A DNA stretch of 64,000 nt, taken from positions 837,532 to 901,531 of the forward strand of contig NZ_JANZKZ010000001.1 in NCBI RefSeq assembly GCF_025770725.1, written 5' to 3'. The notes under the pieces were generated by a model. It was not told where the DNA came from. It was given only the letters and a program-made list of their open reading frames with translations, and made no database searches. Every line of letters begins with the position of its first letter. Position 1 is the first letter of the stretch. Positions 29,093 to 38,196 of the stretch are shown in pieces. The position numbers and the translations under genes are program-made. This DNA is from Sulfurospirillum oryzae. Its GTDB lineage: Bacteria; Campylobacterota; Campylobacteria; Campylobacterales; Sulfurospirillaceae.

Positions 29093-29251
29093 AAACACTC
29101 CTTAAAAAAGTCTTCACCCTGTGAATATCATGTGAATAAGTTTGTTTTATTTTATCTAAACTATTATTAGTTATATGTTAAAGCGTGTATGTGTATAATG
29201 TGAAAAAAGTTATTCACCCTGTGAACAAAGCTGTGAATAAAGGACAAAAAA
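29093..29251. other. oriC: Probable replication origin (oriC) with DnaA boxes
   Basis: Between dnaA and ruvC there are three TTATTCAC-type boxes: 29131-29139 (minus), 29210-29218 (plus, TTATTCACC) and 29232-29240 (minus). Two near matches lie at 29119-29127 and 29219-29227. The 13-mer TTCACCCTGTGAA occurs at 29113-29125 and 29213-29225, exactly 100 bases apart, each pairing two facing boxes. The AT-rich stretch 29141-29182 between them is a candidate unwinding element. TTATTCAC-type boxes are known for Helicobacter DnaA. Confidence 0.8.
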
Positions 29252-29725
29252 TTGGTTATTTTAGGGATCGATCCAGGAACGCGTAACTGTGGATATTCTA
29301 TTTTAAAAAAAGAAAAAAACACGCTTATTTTGATCGAAGCTGGGCTTATAAAAATTAAAGAAAAAATACTCCAACATCAGATTATGGAGTTGGTTGAAGG
29401 GCTTGATACCATCTTTAAACAGCACACCATTGATGAAGTTGCGATTGAAGATATTTTTTATGCGTATAACCCTCAAACAGTGCTTAAATTAGCACAATTC
29501 AGGGGTGCTCTTAGTTTAAAAATTTTACAAGTTATAGGCAACTTTAGTGAGTACACACCACTGCAAGTCAAAAAAGCCGTTACAGGCAATGGAAAAGCGG
29601 CAAAAGAGCAAGTAGCCTTTATGGTAAAGAAGATTTTAGGCATTAAACAAGAGATCAAACCTCTGGACATTACAGATGCTATTGCTATAGCCATCACACA
29701 TGCCCAAAGGGTGAAAGTGAGTTAA
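29252..29725 (+). CDS. ruvC: Holliday junction resolvase RuvC
   Basis: 157 residues. RNase H-like fold with catalytic acids in [13 protein letters not shown] (Asp), [13 protein letters not shown] (Glu) and the C-terminal [14 protein letters not shown] (two Asp). The start is TTG at 29252 with AAAGGA upstream; no in-frame ATG precedes it. The TGA-free end overlaps the convergent thyX by 4 bases. Its leader is the oriC segment. Confidence 0.95.
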   Translation: MVILGIDPGTRNCGYSILKKEKNTLILIEAGLIKIKEKILQHQIMELVEGLDTIFKQHTIDEVAIEDIFYAYNPQTVLKLAQFRGALSLKILQVIGNFSEYTPLQVKKAVTGNGKAAKEQVAFMVKKILGIKQEIKPLDITDAIAIAITHAQRVKVS

Positions 29726-30336
29726 GAAGGCTCTTTGATATTAAAGAGATATTTGTGCTCTTCTGGTAGAGCATCATAAAGTGCATGAGAAAGATCTTGA
29801 ATTTCCCAAAGCGCACTTTTATCGCTGCGCAGTGTTAAAAAGTTTTGAAGACTTCTAGCGTTAATAGTCCATGTAAGTTCGGTTTTGTAACTCTCCGGAA
29901 GACAGTATTTTGCCTTATCGTTGCTAATTCCTTCCACGAGTACTAAACGAAGGTTTTCAAGTGCTTTGATGCTCATCTCATCTACCATTTCTACACCCGT
30001 TAAAACGAGGTACTTAGAAGCACGTTCTACATCTTTACATGTAAAGCTCTCTTCGTTCTTTAACTCTTTAAGTGTGTAGCGTGTTGACTTAACGGAGAGT
30101 GACGCCATACGATGCCTTGCAAGCTCTTGAAGAAGGGCACGGGAAATGCCTTCAATGTAAAAGTTATAGACAAGATGCTCTAAGGTTGAAGCGTGTTTAA
30201 ATTTATTGCCAACGCGATCAATAAGTTCTCTGTCTTTTTCGCCGCCTTCATCGCTTTTGTCAAAACTTTGCCAACACGTACGAATGGCATCGGCACAAAT
30301 GAGTAGGGGAGTGTAGTGGTTGAGTGTGATTTTCAT
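29722..30336 (-). CDS. thyX: FAD-dependent thymidylate synthase
   Basis: Makes dTMP from dUMP with methylene-THF, FAD and NADPH. 204 residues with the ThyX signature [14 protein letters not shown]. As expected for a ThyX organism, no folate-oxidising ThyA is implied here. The start ATG (30336) lies 3 bases after a hairpin that contains its only GGGA-like ribosome site. Confidence 0.95.
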   Translation of the reverse strand: MKITLNHYTPLLICADAIRTCWQSFDKSDEGGEKDRELIDRVGNKFKHASTLEHLVYNFYIEGISRALLQELARHRMASLSVKSTRYTLKELKNEESFTCKDVERASKYLVLTGVEMVDEMSIKALENLRLVLVEGISNDKAKYCLPESYKTELTWTINARSLQNFLTLRSDKSALWEIQDLSHALYDALPEEHKYLFNIKEPS

Positions 30337-30339
30337 GAG

Positions 30340-30367
30340 TGAGTCCCAAGTTGTTTTTTGGGACTCA
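30340..30367 (-). promoter_or_regulatory. Hairpin enclosing the thyX ribosome site
   Basis: On the minus strand TGAGTCCCAA (30367-30358) pairs with TTGGGACTCA (30349-30340) over 10 perfect pairs with an 8-base loop; CTC and the thyX ATG follow directly. The only purine-rich Shine-Dalgarno candidate, GGGA, is inside the 3' arm. It could be a translational switch or the flgE terminator (there is no T-run on the minus strand). Confidence 0.55.
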
Positions 30368-30393
30368 TTGTATTACATGTAAGCTAAAAAAAT

Positions 30394-33132
30394 CTATTTG
30401 AGTTGGAGTAAAGTGTTGAGCATTTCATCCGCTGTTGTGATTGTTTTTGAGTTAGCTTGGTAACCTCTTTGAATAACAATCAACTGTGTAAGGGAGCGTG
30501 AAAGGTCAACGTTACTCATCTCGAGTGAACTTGCTTGAATCGTACCTTTACCACCTGTTGAAGCTTGTCCAACGATAGGATCGCCTGAGTTTGAAGTTTG
30601 AACAAAACAGTTACCACCATCACTCTCAAGACCTTGGTTGTTGGTAAAGGTTGCCATAGCCACTTGTGCGAGCGCAAAACTACGTCCATTGGTAAAACTA
30701 CCGATAACCGTACCTGTTTCATCAACACTTAGACCATTAAGATCACCACCCGCATAACCATCTTGGCTAATACCTGAAGTGTTGGAGTCTTTATCAAAAC
30801 TGGTCATACCATCAAATTGTCCGAGTGTTCCAAACTTGAGTTCAATGTTTTGGCTACCCGTTGATCCGTTGTTGGCTGTATAGGTAAGACTTCTTGGAGA
30901 ATAGGTTGCTAAAGAACCATCAGAGTTAAAGCTAACCGTACCTGTTACAATGTTTTCAGGGTAGTTTCCAAGGTTAATATCACCTGGTTCTGGAACAGAA
31001 ATAAGGACTGACCATTCAGTACCACCCTCAGATGTAAAGCCTGTTTTTGTATATTCAAGTCTTACGGTATGTTTTGAACCAAGTGAATCGTAAACATCGA
31101 TACTGGAAGCGTGGCTTGCTGCATAAACGGACTGAGAGGTTCTCACAGATGTACCTGATGTGAGTGTTCCTTGAAGTGCATTGATCGTTGTGCTAAAGTT
31201 ATTGTTGGCTGCAACGTTATTGGTTCCATTGGTAAGATTGGTGATTGTTAAGTAAAGATCATGATCATTGGCATTTTTAAAGTTTGTTCCAGCGGGAAGT
31301 GTTGTAATAGCTCCCGTAGCTACTGAAGCAACGCTTACATTTATTCCACCTGCTGGTATAACAGTTCCAATTGGAATAGTAGGGCCATTTGCACCTGTTG
31401 GTCCATAGGTATTAGCACCTATGGTAACGTTTATGGTAGGAGTAATAAGTCCAATTGTTGTGAATCCTGCTGGTAAATTATTAACTACTGGCCCTTGTGG
31501 AATTGTTACAGCAGTTGTGAGTACGGTTCCAGCAGGAATGGTGCTACCGCCAGCACCCGTTGGTCCATAAACTGTGCCATTAACTGTAACGTTGGTTGAA
31601 GGTGTAATGGCTGCAGCTAAAATTGCTCCAACTGGAAATGAAATAGCTTCAGTAGCTAATGCTGTTGTAAGAGCAGCAGCAGTCATTGTAACAGGTGTAA
31701 CTAAAGTACTATCAACAACGTCACCATCATCGGCATTAAAAGCATCTCCTTTAGGGTTTGCGATTTCAAATTGACCGGTTTTATTAACAGAAACGGTTAC
31801 ACCATCATTTTTATTGAAAGCTTGTGAGCCTGAAGTTACCCATTCATTTCTAACATTTGAATCAGGATCAGCAATGGTATCAGCAACGGCTTGTCCTGTA
31901 TAATTAACAAATAATCTAGCATCTTTTTGAAGTGCTTCTCTTAAATCTTCCGTTGTTGTAAAGGTTCTTTCTGCAGTATCATCATAGAAGTGTGTTGTAT
32001 TGAGTGGACTTGCAGAATAGGTATATTGATAGGCCGTAATAACATTTGTTGATACTAATGTAGTGGTATCTGTGCCATTCTTAAGTAATTTAATATTTTT
32101 CATTGCGGCTTCAGTGCCAGATTGATTATTATTGGTTAAGTAGAGCCCTGTACCACCTGTGATGTTGGCTTCAACACCTGTTTTACCTGTTTTGGCGTTG
32201 ATCAAACTTGTAATATACGATGCGACTGTTGCATCATCGGTTGATACGATGCTACCCGTAATGGTTTCACCATTTAATGTAAGATCAATGGTTGTTGTGC
32301 CTGAAGGATCATGGGCAATGGTAATAGTATTGGTTTTTGCTTGCGCGAAACTTGTCCAAATACCTTGACCTGTTGTAAGGCTAAAGGCTTTTCCATCGGA
32401 GTTGAAAAGTGCGCCAAAGTCTTGCCCGCGTTCATAAAGTTTTTTACTGGTATCAAACATATTGCTGCCAGTATCGTTTTCATCGTGTGTTTCTGTCGCT
32501 TCTTGAATACCATTACCATTAATATCAACCCATCCGTGATTTCCGTCTAGTGAGTAGATAACGGATTTATGAGTGCCTACAGTATCACCTGAGTCAAGGT
32601 TAGCTTTTACAGAGATATAACTCGAAGCATTAGCGGGTGTTGTAAGTCCTGGTGGAATGGTAATGTTGCCAATTGGCGATGTAGAGTCAATCGCAAGCGT
32701 TGTTTTGTCTCTGTTCCACCCTTGTGCGATGTAACCGTTGGTATCGACAAAGTTACCGTTGGCATCAAAGGTAAAGTCACCGCTTCTGGTATATTTATAA
32801 GTACTTCCGCCATCGGGGGATACAACAAAGAAACCATCACCTTGAATCGCAAGGTCGGTTGTTTTGTCCGTTGTTTCGATGGAGCCTTGTTTAAAGATTT
32901 TTGTGACCGTACTTATTTGTGTTCCAAGTCCAATTTGCATCGCATTTTTACCACCAAGTTCACCTTGGGGTGCCGTTGCAATTTTAGCTGTTTGGCTTAA
33001 GAGATCAGAAAAATTTGCTCTACTGTATTTATATCCGGTGGTATTAACGTTTGCAATGTTATTACCTTCAACGTCCATTGCGATCTGGTGTGCCTGCAAT
33101 CCGGTAACGCCGGCCCAGAGTGATCTCATCAT
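30394..33132 (-). CDS. flgE: Flagellar hook protein FlgE (major hook)
   Basis: Polymerises into the hook. 912 residues, long like other Campylobacterota FlgE. N-terminal rod/hook motif MMRSLWAGVTGLQAHQIAMDVEGNNIANVNTTGYKYS-type start, LAIQGDGFF in the D1 domain, and the C-terminal helix VDLSRSLTQLIVIQRGYQANSKTITTADEML. The variable middle is rich in Thr, Gly and Asn and has two imperfect repeats containing YGPTGA and TIPxGTV (about 500-605). Its own sigma-54 promoter lies upstream at 33187-33202. Confidence 0.94.
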   Translation of the reverse strand: MMRSLWAGVTGLQAHQIAMDVEGNNIANVNTTGYKYSRANFSDLLSQTAKIATAPQGELGGKNAMQIGLGTQISTVTKIFKQGSIETTDKTTDLAIQGDGFFVVSPDGGSTYKYTRSGDFTFDANGNFVDTNGYIAQGWNRDKTTLAIDSTSPIGNITIPPGLTTPANASSYISVKANLDSGDTVGTHKSVIYSLDGNHGWVDINGNGIQEATETHDENDTGSNMFDTSKKLYERGQDFGALFNSDGKAFSLTTGQGIWTSFAQAKTNTITIAHDPSGTTTIDLTLNGETITGSIVSTDDATVASYITSLINAKTGKTGVEANITGGTGLYLTNNNQSGTEAAMKNIKLLKNGTDTTTLVSTNVITAYQYTYSASPLNTTHFYDDTAERTFTTTEDLREALQKDARLFVNYTGQAVADTIADPDSNVRNEWVTSGSQAFNKNDGVTVSVNKTGQFEIANPKGDAFNADDGDVVDSTLVTPVTMTAAALTTALATEAISFPVGAILAAAITPSTNVTVNGTVYGPTGAGGSTIPAGTVLTTAVTIPQGPVVNNLPAGFTTIGLITPTINVTIGANTYGPTGANGPTIPIGTVIPAGGINVSVASVATGAITTLPAGTNFKNANDHDLYLTITNLTNGTNNVAANNNFSTTINALQGTLTSGTSVRTSQSVYAASHASSIDVYDSLGSKHTVRLEYTKTGFTSEGGTEWSVLISVPEPGDINLGNYPENIVTGTVSFNSDGSLATYSPRSLTYTANNGSTGSQNIELKFGTLGQFDGMTSFDKDSNTSGISQDGYAGGDLNGLSVDETGTVIGSFTNGRSFALAQVAMATFTNNQGLESDGGNCFVQTSNSGDPIVGQASTGGKGTIQASSLEMSNVDLSRSLTQLIVIQRGYQANSKTITTADEMLNTLLQLK
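31354..31611 (-). repeat. Imperfect repeats in the FlgE variable domain
   Basis: Two units of about 50 codons (roughly 31527-31611 and 31354-31445 for their cores) encode the pattern ITP-x-NVTV-x-YGPTGA-x-G-x-TIP-x-GTV. They differ at many silent and coding positions, so the duplication is not recent. Confidence 0.6.
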
Positions 33133-33186
33133 AGCGTATCCTTTTTAAAGTTACTTTTTATTTTTATAAATTTCGTACAAAATGAA

Positions 33187-33202
33187 AGCAATTTTTATTC
33201 CA
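33187..33202 (-). promoter_or_regulatory. Sigma-54 promoter of flgE
   Basis: Minus strand TGGAATAAAAATTGCT has GG at -24 and GC at -12 with the exact spacing of TGGCAC-N5-TTGCA, 55 bases upstream of the flgE start. Campylobacterota hook genes are known RpoN/FlgR targets. Confidence 0.8.
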
Positions 33203-33220
33203 TGTAAATGTCATTTACAT

Positions 33221-35542
33221 TTAGTTTTTCATGTTAATAGCATTTTTAATAAGCTCATCGCTGGTGGTAATGCTTTTAGAGCTGGCATCAAATGCTTTTT
33301 GGGTAATAATAAGCTCGGTTAGTGCCGTAGCCATGCTAACATTGCTACCTTCTAGTTTGTTACTAAAAATGGTTGAACCTAAAAAGCTATTGCCATTTTT
33401 GTCAGTGTAAAAAATGGGTTTTCCACTGTTGTCGGACGCTTCATATAATGTTGCAGAATCTTGTAAAAGTCCTTGATCATTTTGAAAATGATAGACGGCA
33501 ACTTTCGCAATAGCCGAGCTTTTACCATTTGTAAATTCCGCAACAACATTGCCATTGCTATCCATTGCGTAGTCTTTTAAAAAGCCTTCCATAGAACCAT
33601 TTGCAGTAACAACATTGGCTTTTTTAATGGTTGTGCTTGAGATAAGACCATCATAATCACCAACCGTTCCGAGGTTAAGCTCTAAAGGAGTACCTCCATT
33701 GCTAAGTGCTGGCACAGAGTTTGATAAAAGCTGTCCTGCTCCACCAAAAGAGACTATTCCTGTTTTGGTATCGACAATGTCATAGACTTTATTGGTTGAG
33801 GTATCAACATAATATTTTGTTGGATCATAGATTTTTGAAACAGTCCCTTTTACAGTATCAACATTATAAACGGAAGTATCGTACGTTTTTGTAGCATCAT
33901 AATTTTCAACAACATAATCTTCAAAATAACTTAGTACTTTAACCGTAGCATCCCAGGTGCTTCCCGATGCTGCTTGAGGAACTTGTTTGGTAAAAGTCAT
34001 ATCAATAATATCTTTACTGCCATCGGGTGCAATGATACCTGTGGTGAAGTGTTCGGTATTGGGAATTTCTTGGGTTGATTTTACCGAAACGCTTGCGGTC
34101 AAATCCGAAGTTGTATTTAAGTCACTCACATCAGAATTTACAATACTCCAATTCAAAGAGGCATCAAGTTCGGTTGAAATTTTTTGTGTTTTTCCATCAA
34201 CATCGGTCAATGTGATGATGACAGTATCGCCTTTTTTTGGATTTTGCAGTGCTGTTGTATTGCTGACTGTTCCATTTAAACTTATTTTCCCTAAATCAGT
34301 TGGTGTCACTGCTGCGGTGTAATCAGCCGCACTAAGAGGTACCGTAGTGGGCGAGTAGGTCGCTGAGACACTTGCAGTCAAGTTAGAAGTAATGTTTAAA
34401 CTACTCACATCTGCATTTGTAATACTCCAGTTCAAAGAGGCATCAAGTGTGGTTAAAATATTTTGTGTGTTTCCACCAATATCCGTAAGGGTAATAGAAA
34501 TAGTATCGCCTGGTTGTGGGTTTACAAGAGCAACTGTATTGCTCACCGTTCCACTAAGACTCGCTGTTCCTAAAGGTGTTGGCGTTACCGTTGCTGTATA
34601 ATCAGCCGCGCTAAGAGGTATGGTAGCGGGTGTGTAAGTAGACGACACACTTGCGGTTAATCCGGAAGTGGTGTTTAAACTACTCACATCTGTGTTTGCA
34701 ATACTCCAATTCAAAGAGGCATCAAGTGTTGTTGAAATATTTTGTGTTTTCCCATCAACATCTGTAAGGGTAATGGTAACGGGATCACCTGGTTGTGGGT
34801 TTGTAATGGCAGCCGTATTGCTGACTGTTCCATTTAGATTTACTAAAGCTGCTGGGGTTACGGTTGCCGTGTAATCAGCTGCATTTAAAGGAACAGTAAC
34901 AGCATCTGTTTTAATGGTAGGATCAAGATTAGCACCGTAAGAAACTTTCGAGGTTGCAACGGGTGGATAGTAGAGTAAATCTGGCAAAGTTACTTTGGTT
35001 TGCCCTCCAACACTTCCTAACGGAACATCGTTCATAGGAGTAATAGCATAAGGTGTCACAGGAGAAGATGTTTGGGCATTGTAATAAGTTCCAAATTTTG
35101 CCATTGTTTTGGCATCAAGTGTTGTGGGGGTAATGTTATTACCCGATGTTGCCATAAGATAATAGCCATCGGTATTGACTAAAGAACCTTGCGCATCAAT
35201 GGAAAAAGAACCTGCTCTTGTGTAATATGTTTTTTTCGCGTCTTGCCCTTTGACGCCAAACCAGCCATCACCTTGAATGGCAAGATCAAAAGGGCTATCC
35301 GTGTTTTCAAGAACCCCTTGAGCTAAATCGAGCGAAGTTGTTTGACTTTGCGCTCCAAGCCCTTTGTCGTTAGAATAAGAAGCGTAAGCGCCTGTTAATG
35401 CTGTTGAAAAAAGAGTTGAAATTTCTGGGCTGCTTCCTTTATAGGCAGTGGTGCCAATATTGGAAATATTATTAGCTTGCACATCCATAGCAAACTGTTG
35501 TGTTTTCATGCCAGAAATTCCATTGTAAAAAGAGCTAGTCAT
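33221..35542 (-). CDS. flgE2: Second FlgE-type hook/basal-body protein with Ig-like repeats
   Basis: 773 residues with both conserved ends of axial proteins: N-terminal SSFYNGISGMKTQQFAMDVQANNISN, LAIQGDGWF, and C-terminal SNVSMATALTELIITQKAFDASSKSITTSDELI. Between about 217 and 489 there are three tandem copies of a 91-93-residue beta-rich unit resembling bacterial Ig/BapA-type repeats (GTVSNTxALxNPxxGDxVxITLTDxxGKTQ). Campylobacter species have a second FlgE paralogue; this one lies in the fliK-flgD operon 11 bases after flgD. Confidence 0.85.
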   Translation of the reverse strand: MTSSFYNGISGMKTQQFAMDVQANNISNIGTTAYKGSSPEISTLFSTALTGAYASYSNDKGLGAQSQTTSLDLAQGVLENTDSPFDLAIQGDGWFGVKGQDAKKTYYTRAGSFSIDAQGSLVNTDGYYLMATSGNNITPTTLDAKTMAKFGTYYNAQTSSPVTPYAITPMNDVPLGSVGGQTKVTLPDLLYYPPVATSKVSYGANLDPTIKTDAVTVPLNAADYTATVTPAALVNLNGTVSNTAAITNPQPGDPVTITLTDVDGKTQNISTTLDASLNWSIANTDVSSLNTTSGLTASVSSTYTPATIPLSAADYTATVTPTPLGTASLSGTVSNTVALVNPQPGDTISITLTDIGGNTQNILTTLDASLNWSITNADVSSLNITSNLTASVSATYSPTTVPLSAADYTAAVTPTDLGKISLNGTVSNTTALQNPKKGDTVIITLTDVDGKTQKISTELDASLNWSIVNSDVSDLNTTSDLTASVSVKSTQEIPNTEHFTTGIIAPDGSKDIIDMTFTKQVPQAASGSTWDATVKVLSYFEDYVVENYDATKTYDTSVYNVDTVKGTVSKIYDPTKYYVDTSTNKVYDIVDTKTGIVSFGGAGQLLSNSVPALSNGGTPLELNLGTVGDYDGLISSTTIKKANVVTANGSMEGFLKDYAMDSNGNVVAEFTNGKSSAIAKVAVYHFQNDQGLLQDSATLYEASDNSGKPIFYTDKNGNSFLGSTIFSNKLEGSNVSMATALTELIITQKAFDASSKSITTSDELIKNAINMKN
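34076..34894 (-). repeat. Three tandem ~275-bp repeats in flgE2
   Basis: Three in-frame units (residues about 217-307, 308-400, 401-489) share the order PLxAADYTAxVTP, GTVSNT, GDxVxITLTD, LDASLNWSI, DVSxLN and LTASVS. Middle positions are nearly identical at DNA level, for example the LDASLNWSI codons at about 34152, 34437 and 34710, so the number of units could vary by recombination. Confidence 0.85.
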
Positions 35543-35553
35543 TGGAAATTCCT

Positions 35554-36252
35554 TTATTTGTCGTAAAACTCGACAACATCACTCATGGCATAATATTGAG
35601 AACCTAATTTAACATAAGTTGATCCAGAGTCATAACGTATGGATTCAACAGGGTAAACACCAAATGCAGTTGTTTTTGAAGCGCCAGCAGCGTCTACATA
35701 CGTTGCTGTAACGCGATAAGCGCCATCTTTTTGAAGTGTACCAGAATTATCTGTACCATCCCAATCAAAGGATAAAACGCCACTTTTGCCTGCAGCAACA
35801 CTGCTAAGATCAACAGTTTTAACGGTTGCCCCATTTTTGTCTGCAATGGTAAGCGTTCCTGTTTTAATTGCTGTTGGGAAATAGACTTCGTAGGTTGATT
35901 TACCACTACTAAGTGTAATAGCATCACTTCCAATACTTCCCATTTTTCCAATTACAGATGTTGCATTAGCACTTACACTCTCTTTGAGTTGCGTTGATAA
36001 ATTGTCCAAAGCAGTGTTTGTTTTAGTTGCAGATTCTAATGTAGCAAGCTGAGAAGTTTGGGTTAAAATTTTATCTGAATCCATAGGACTGGTAGGGTCT
36101 TGATGCTGAAGTTCGGTTAATAGAAGTTTTAAAAAGTCATCTTTTCCTAATGTATCAGAACTGCCCGTTTTTGCTGCAGCTGTTGTTGTTGTCGAACTTG
36201 CTGTGCCTGGAGTAATAAGGCTTTCGTACCCTTTAGTTGATGTTGTTGCCAT
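35554..36252 (-). CDS. flgD: Flagellar hook assembly (capping) protein FlgD
   Basis: 232 residues. N-terminal GKDDFLKLLLTELQHQDPTSPMDSDKILTQTSQLATLE is the FlgD signature; the C-terminal half holds the FlgD Ig-like/tudor-like part (GVLSFDWDGTDNSGTLQKDGAYRVTATYVDA). The cap promotes FlgE polymerisation. It lies 21 bases after fliK. Confidence 0.94.
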   Translation of the reverse strand: MATTSTKGYESLITPGTASSTTTTAAAKTGSSDTLGKDDFLKLLLTELQHQDPTSPMDSDKILTQTSQLATLESATKTNTALDNLSTQLKESVSANATSVIGKMGSIGSDAITLSSGKSTYEVYFPTAIKTGTLTIADKNGATVKTVDLSSVAAGKSGVLSFDWDGTDNSGTLQKDGAYRVTATYVDAAGASKTTAFGVYPVESIRYDSGSTYVKLGSQYYAMSDVVEFYDK

Positions 36253-36273
36253 AATGTATCCTTTTACTATAAT

Positions 36274-37908
36274 TTATACATATTGAGGAATGACAATTTC
36301 TAATGATGCTGTCTCTTCCTCACTTGATTCGGTGGTAAACTCTTCAAAATTTCCACTACTTTTTTGCTGATTTTGTTGTGATTGATTGCTGTTTCTTTGA
36401 TCGCTAAAGTTCATCTCTAAATTGGTAAAACCCATACTAACTAGCGCATTTTTTACATCATTTTGATTTTGAGTAAAAAGTGACATGGTGTTGGTATTGG
36501 AAGAGATGTTTACATGTAAATTATTGCCTCGTGTTAGTAAGGTAACATCTACATCTCCCAAGTTTTTAGGACTTAAAGAAAGCTCAACTTTCATAATAGG
36601 CGGTTTATAGGCTTCTATTTTCTCTTTAAGGTCGGTTGCAAATTGATTTAAACTCTCTTTTACCGGAGTATTTTTAACCGTAGTCTCTTGTTTTGACGTT
36701 GTTTTAATATCAGTTTTAACCTCTAAGGTTGATTGTGTCTCTTCAGAAGAAGTTTTCGTTGTCTCTTTATCATCATGAGCTGCTGTTTTTTGGAGTTGTG
36801 CCATCTCTTCTTGTGAAGATTCATCGAGTGTTTTTTCTGTTTTTGTTGTTTTTGGCGTTAAATCAACAACGTTTTCTTCAGATTTTAAAAGAGGCTCTTT
36901 TTTGACTTCATTAACACGTGTTGTAGCCACTTGAATAGGCTCTTCTTGTGTAACAGGCTCCTGCACAGTAGGTTCAATAGGTTGTGATGATGTTTTCTTT
37001 GTTTCTTTTGGGGTGACGACTTTTTGGATCGCTGTTTCAAGCGGTGCAGATACGACTTGTTTGGTCTCTTCTTGTGGCGCTTGAAGCGCTTGAGCTAGAG
37101 TATTTTGTTGCTTTTCATTTACCATTGATGGTGCTTCATCAACTACCACATCGACTTTATTGTTGAGTTCAACGGGTTGTGTTTTTGTAGGTTCAGGTTT
37201 AACATCTTTAGAGATGAGTTCACTCAAAATAGATGTGACAGGTGTCGTTTCTGTCTGCACGGGTTGTTTATCTAAAAGGTTCATCACATTGGTGGTAGGT
37301 GTTGTTGCTACTGTTGTTGGTAGCGTTACATCACTTTTTTGTGAGGTTTTTGCACTATCTAAGGCACTTTGGAGATCATCAAAGAAGTTGCTTTGTGCAA
37401 GTTTTGGGAACTTTGTTTGAAGACTGTCTAGATTCTCCTGCGAGATTGAAAGTTTTTCCAAACCAAGATTGTATTTTTTCGATAAATCCATCAAGTCGCT
37501 TACACTTTTAACATTAGCAAAATCTTGACGAGCAGTTTCACTGCCAAGAATTTTTTCTAAAGTCGAAGAGGGTTTGAGTGTTGGGAAAACCGTTATTTGT
37601 GAATTTTGTTGAAGCGCATTAACAACGCTTAAAAGATCATCTAAAAGGTGTTCATCCACGCTTTTCGCCTTTTGATCTTTTGCGTTAAGGTTGAGATTTT
37701 CACTGACAGAGGTTGTTGGCAGCTCTTGTGCAAGATCATTTAAAGATGTTTGTTTGCTCTCTTGTGTAAATTGACCAAGAATAATAGAAAAAAAACTCTC
37801 ACTAAAAGAGCCATCATTACCTGCAGGTGTAACTGATTTTGTCGTAGAAGGCGCAAGAGCTATAGGGCTTGGTGCTTGAGCAAAAGAGAGAATATCTTGC
37901 ATTGCCAT
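36274..37908 (-). CDS. fliK: Flagellar hook-length control protein FliK
   Basis: 544 residues. A long low-complexity middle rich in Thr, Lys, Glu and Val (about 190-415) is the expected secreted ruler. The C-terminal domain carries KVELSLSPKNLGDVDVTLLTRGNNLHVNISSNT, matching the FliK substrate-switch domain, then a Gln/Ser-rich tail. First gene of fliK-flgD-flgE2; a sigma-54 promoter lies 45 bases upstream. It includes one TACATGTA copy (36511). Confidence 0.88.
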   Translation of the reverse strand: MAMQDILSFAQAPSPIALAPSTTKSVTPAGNDGSFSESFFSIILGQFTQESKQTSLNDLAQELPTTSVSENLNLNAKDQKAKSVDEHLLDDLLSVVNALQQNSQITVFPTLKPSSTLEKILGSETARQDFANVKSVSDLMDLSKKYNLGLEKLSISQENLDSLQTKFPKLAQSNFFDDLQSALDSAKTSQKSDVTLPTTVATTPTTNVMNLLDKQPVQTETTPVTSILSELISKDVKPEPTKTQPVELNNKVDVVVDEAPSMVNEKQQNTLAQALQAPQEETKQVVSAPLETAIQKVVTPKETKKTSSQPIEPTVQEPVTQEEPIQVATTRVNEVKKEPLLKSEENVVDLTPKTTKTEKTLDESSQEEMAQLQKTAAHDDKETTKTSSEETQSTLEVKTDIKTTSKQETTVKNTPVKESLNQFATDLKEKIEAYKPPIMKVELSLSPKNLGDVDVTLLTRGNNLHVNISSNTNTMSLFTQNQNDVKNALVSMGFTNLEMNFSDQRNSNQSQQNQQKSSGNFEEFTTESSEEETASLEIVIPQYV

Positions 37909-37952
37909 TACCTTAATTTGAATTTTTTAGAGATGATTCCACTCCTTTGACA

Positions 37953-37968
37953 AGCAATACTCATTCCA
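37953..37968 (-). promoter_or_regulatory. Sigma-54 promoter of fliK-flgD-flgE2
   Basis: Minus strand TGGAATGAGTATTGCT has the GG/GC pair at -24/-12 with exact spacing and shares TGGAAT and ATTGCT with the flgE site. Confidence 0.8.
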
Positions 37969-38110
37969 AATTTTGAGTTTTTTTAGACGAAGTATGTATA
38001 GACGTTGTACTAAAGAAAATTGCGTGTTAAAAGTGCTGCTTAAAACTTTCAGAAAAAGCGTTAAAAATAGCTTTACATGTAAGGATATTTTTAATTTAGT
38101 AAGAAAGTGG

Positions 38111-38116
38111 TATAAT
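38111..38116 (+). promoter_or_regulatory. -10 of typA
   Basis: TATAAT in the 288-base gap between fliK and typA. A TACATGTA copy lies at 38074-38081. No other coding potential is convincing in this gap. Confidence 0.55.
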
Positions 38117-38196
38117 GAAGCATATTTACTTCATCAAACTACACCAATCACGTACGTTTTATATGAGATGTAAAAGTTATTTTCGAGGAGAATTTT

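Noticed and set aside
34076..34894. CRISPR or mobile repeat array
   Set aside because: The repeats encode one continuous protein domain series within flgE2.
37973..38173. 66-codon reading frame between fliK and typA
   Set aside because: No ribosome site or similarity; it overlaps the fliK sigma-54 promoter side and the typA promoter.
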